5,535 nucleotides of DNA from Synergistaceae bacterium (GTDB lineage: Bacteria; Synergistota; Synergistia; Synergistales; Aminobacteriaceae), in the NCBI GenBank assembly GCA_012523155.1, contig JAAYJB010000406.1, forward strand, positions 1 through 5,535. The letters are read 5' to 3'. The translations under genes were made by a program, and so were the position numbers. Below, piece by piece: positions 4,685 to 5,535 of this stretch. Position 1 is the first letter of the stretch. Each line of letters begins with the position of its first letter. The notes below the pieces were generated by a model. The model searched no databases. It saw nothing but the letters and a program-made list of their open reading frames with translations, and was not told the DNA's origin.

Positions 4685-5535
4685 AGCGAATCTTCCCCAA
4701 GATAAGGAAGGAACCTTTGAGGGCAGGGAATAAAGGAAATCTTTTCCTCTTTTCCTGTCATCTCAAGGGCTTTTTCCAGGGCGGAATCCAGAGATTGCGC
4801 AGGAATGAGCCCCATCATTCTTACAATATCAGGGCTTATATTCGGTGAAACAAAAATTATGCGCAAACCGGTCTGAAGAATCTTACAAAGCAGGAGAGAA
4901 TGGTCCATCTGTATCCTGTAATTGTCCTGCAGAAACTTCATGGCTCCCTCAAGGTTCTTCTCCTCTTCGAAGGGGCGAAGCATATCCACGGATCCTGTTC
5001 CCTCGGTGCATCTGGAGTATAGGACAAGTACCCCGTTTTTCCCCATTACGGGGGCCAGGGCAATGATTGCTTTTATTGTCTGATACAGGTTGATATTCAA
5101 CGGGTACCCCGGGGTTGTCACGGCGATCATGGGGTGTTTTCGAAGCGGGAGGGCAATATGTTTCTTCAGCTTGTTCACAGCTTCCATGTGGCTCCGTTCA
5201 AGACTCCCGCAGGTAACGGAGAAAGGTTTTCCCTGAAAATCGGTAAGAATATTGACGCAGAAATGTATTCCAAGCATCCCGGCTGCCTCGAGCATGTCCT
5301 CACTGATAGGGTTCCCTTCCAGAATCCCTATGGAGGCAAGGGGATGAAGAACCATTTCCGGCCGGTGATTGACCAGGATGGTCCGCTCTGAAGCTATACC
5401 GGGAAGAACCGATTTTCTCCCGCCTGAAAATCCTGCGAATTCATGGGGCTCGACTTTCCCCACTGCAATTCGGAGATCGGCTTCACTAACAAATCTGTTT
5501 ACTTCGACGGGAGTGCCCCGGGATGTGGTTCCCAA
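4681..5535 (-). CDS. LarA-family nickel-pincer 2-hydroxyacid racemase/epimerase (C-terminal part, runs off right edge)
   Basis: The visible 284 residues lack the N-terminus, since the reading frame is open to the window edge. Using the numbering of Lactobacillus plantarum LarA, the match is position for position: HEFAGFSGGRK at 31-41 gives His174 (His31) and Lys184 (Lys41), the lysine that carries the nickel-pincer nucleotide. His57 falls exactly at His200, and LYQTIK at 150-155 gives Tyr294, Gln295 and Lys298 (Tyr151, Gln152, Lys155). An offset of 143 predicts a full length near 427, against 424 for LarA. LarA enzymes invert C2 of 2-hydroxyacids by transient hydride transfer to the cofactor; homologues act on lactate, malate, other hydroxyacids or sugar acids. 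Arg75, Asp72 and His108 equivalents are outside the window. The TTG at the edge is an internal Leu codon, not a start. The 4-base overlap with the GntR gene places it first among the visible operon genes. It needs LarB, LarC and LarE for its cofactor; none is seen here. The substrate is unknown; lactate is only one option, and the kinase and enolase neighbours suggest glycerate or a longer sugar acid. Confidence 0.9.
   Translation of the reverse strand: MGTTSRGTPVEVNRFVSEADLRIAVGKVEPHEFAGFSGGRKSVLPGIASERTILVNHRPEMVLHPLASIGILEGNPISEDMLEAAGMLGIHFCVNILTDFQGKPFSVTCGSLERSHMEAVNKLKKHIALPLRKHPMIAVTTPGYPLNINLYQTIKAIIALAPVMGKNGVLVLYSRCTEGTGSVDMLRPFEEEKNLEGAMKFLQDNYRIQMDHSLLLCKILQTGLRIIFVSPNISPDIVRMMGLIPAQSLDSALEKALEMTGKEEKISFIPCPQRFLPYLGEDSL

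Noticed and set aside
5533..5535. TTG at the right edge as a start codon for the racemase
   Set aside because: The LarA family needs about 143 more N-terminal residues, including metal and substrate ligands; the frame is simply open to the window edge.

Overview
All six genes in this window lie on the minus strand, so transcription runs from high to low coordinates. Reading from right to left, they are: the C-terminal two thirds of a LarA-type nickel-pincer 2-hydroxyacid racemase/epimerase (right edge to 4681); a FadR-type GntR regulator (4684-4010); an enolase-family protein with altered active-site residues (3925-2636); a MOFRL-type glycerate 2-kinase (2577-1195); a D-2-hydroxyacid dehydrogenase (1177-200); and, after a short gap with its own likely promoter, the first 36 codons of a bacteriohemerythrin (110 to the left edge). 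No stretch over 300 bases lacks a gene, and I see no tRNA, rRNA, CRISPR array, insertion sequence or long repeat.

The first five genes look like one catabolic operon. The racemase and regulator overlap by 4 bases (ATGA). The other gaps are 84, 58 and 17 bases, and none holds a convincing terminator. Read together, they suggest this route: LarA inverts C2 of a 2-hydroxyacid, the kinase phosphorylates its 2-hydroxyl, and the enolase-family enzyme removes water to give PEP or a substituted PEP. The dehydrogenase would link the same D-2-hydroxyacid to its 2-keto acid. With glycerate as substrate this would be L-glycerate -> D-glycerate -> 2-phosphoglycerate -> PEP.

The enolase is the most unusual gene. 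It keeps the three metal ligands, the Glu/Lys acid-base pair and the Arg-Ser phosphate contacts, but two conserved active-site histidines are replaced (by Leu and Glu) and the mobile Ser-Gly-Ala-Ser-Thr loop carries two extra arginines. It is therefore probably not the housekeeping enolase, and may act on a relative of 2-phosphoglycerate.

The organism is a bacterium of moderate GC content. A nickel-pincer racemase beside a bacteriohemerythrin fits an anaerobe or microaerophile that ferments organic acids or sugar acids. A Synergistota, Firmicutes or Desulfovibrio-like source would fit, but the sequence alone does not settle this.
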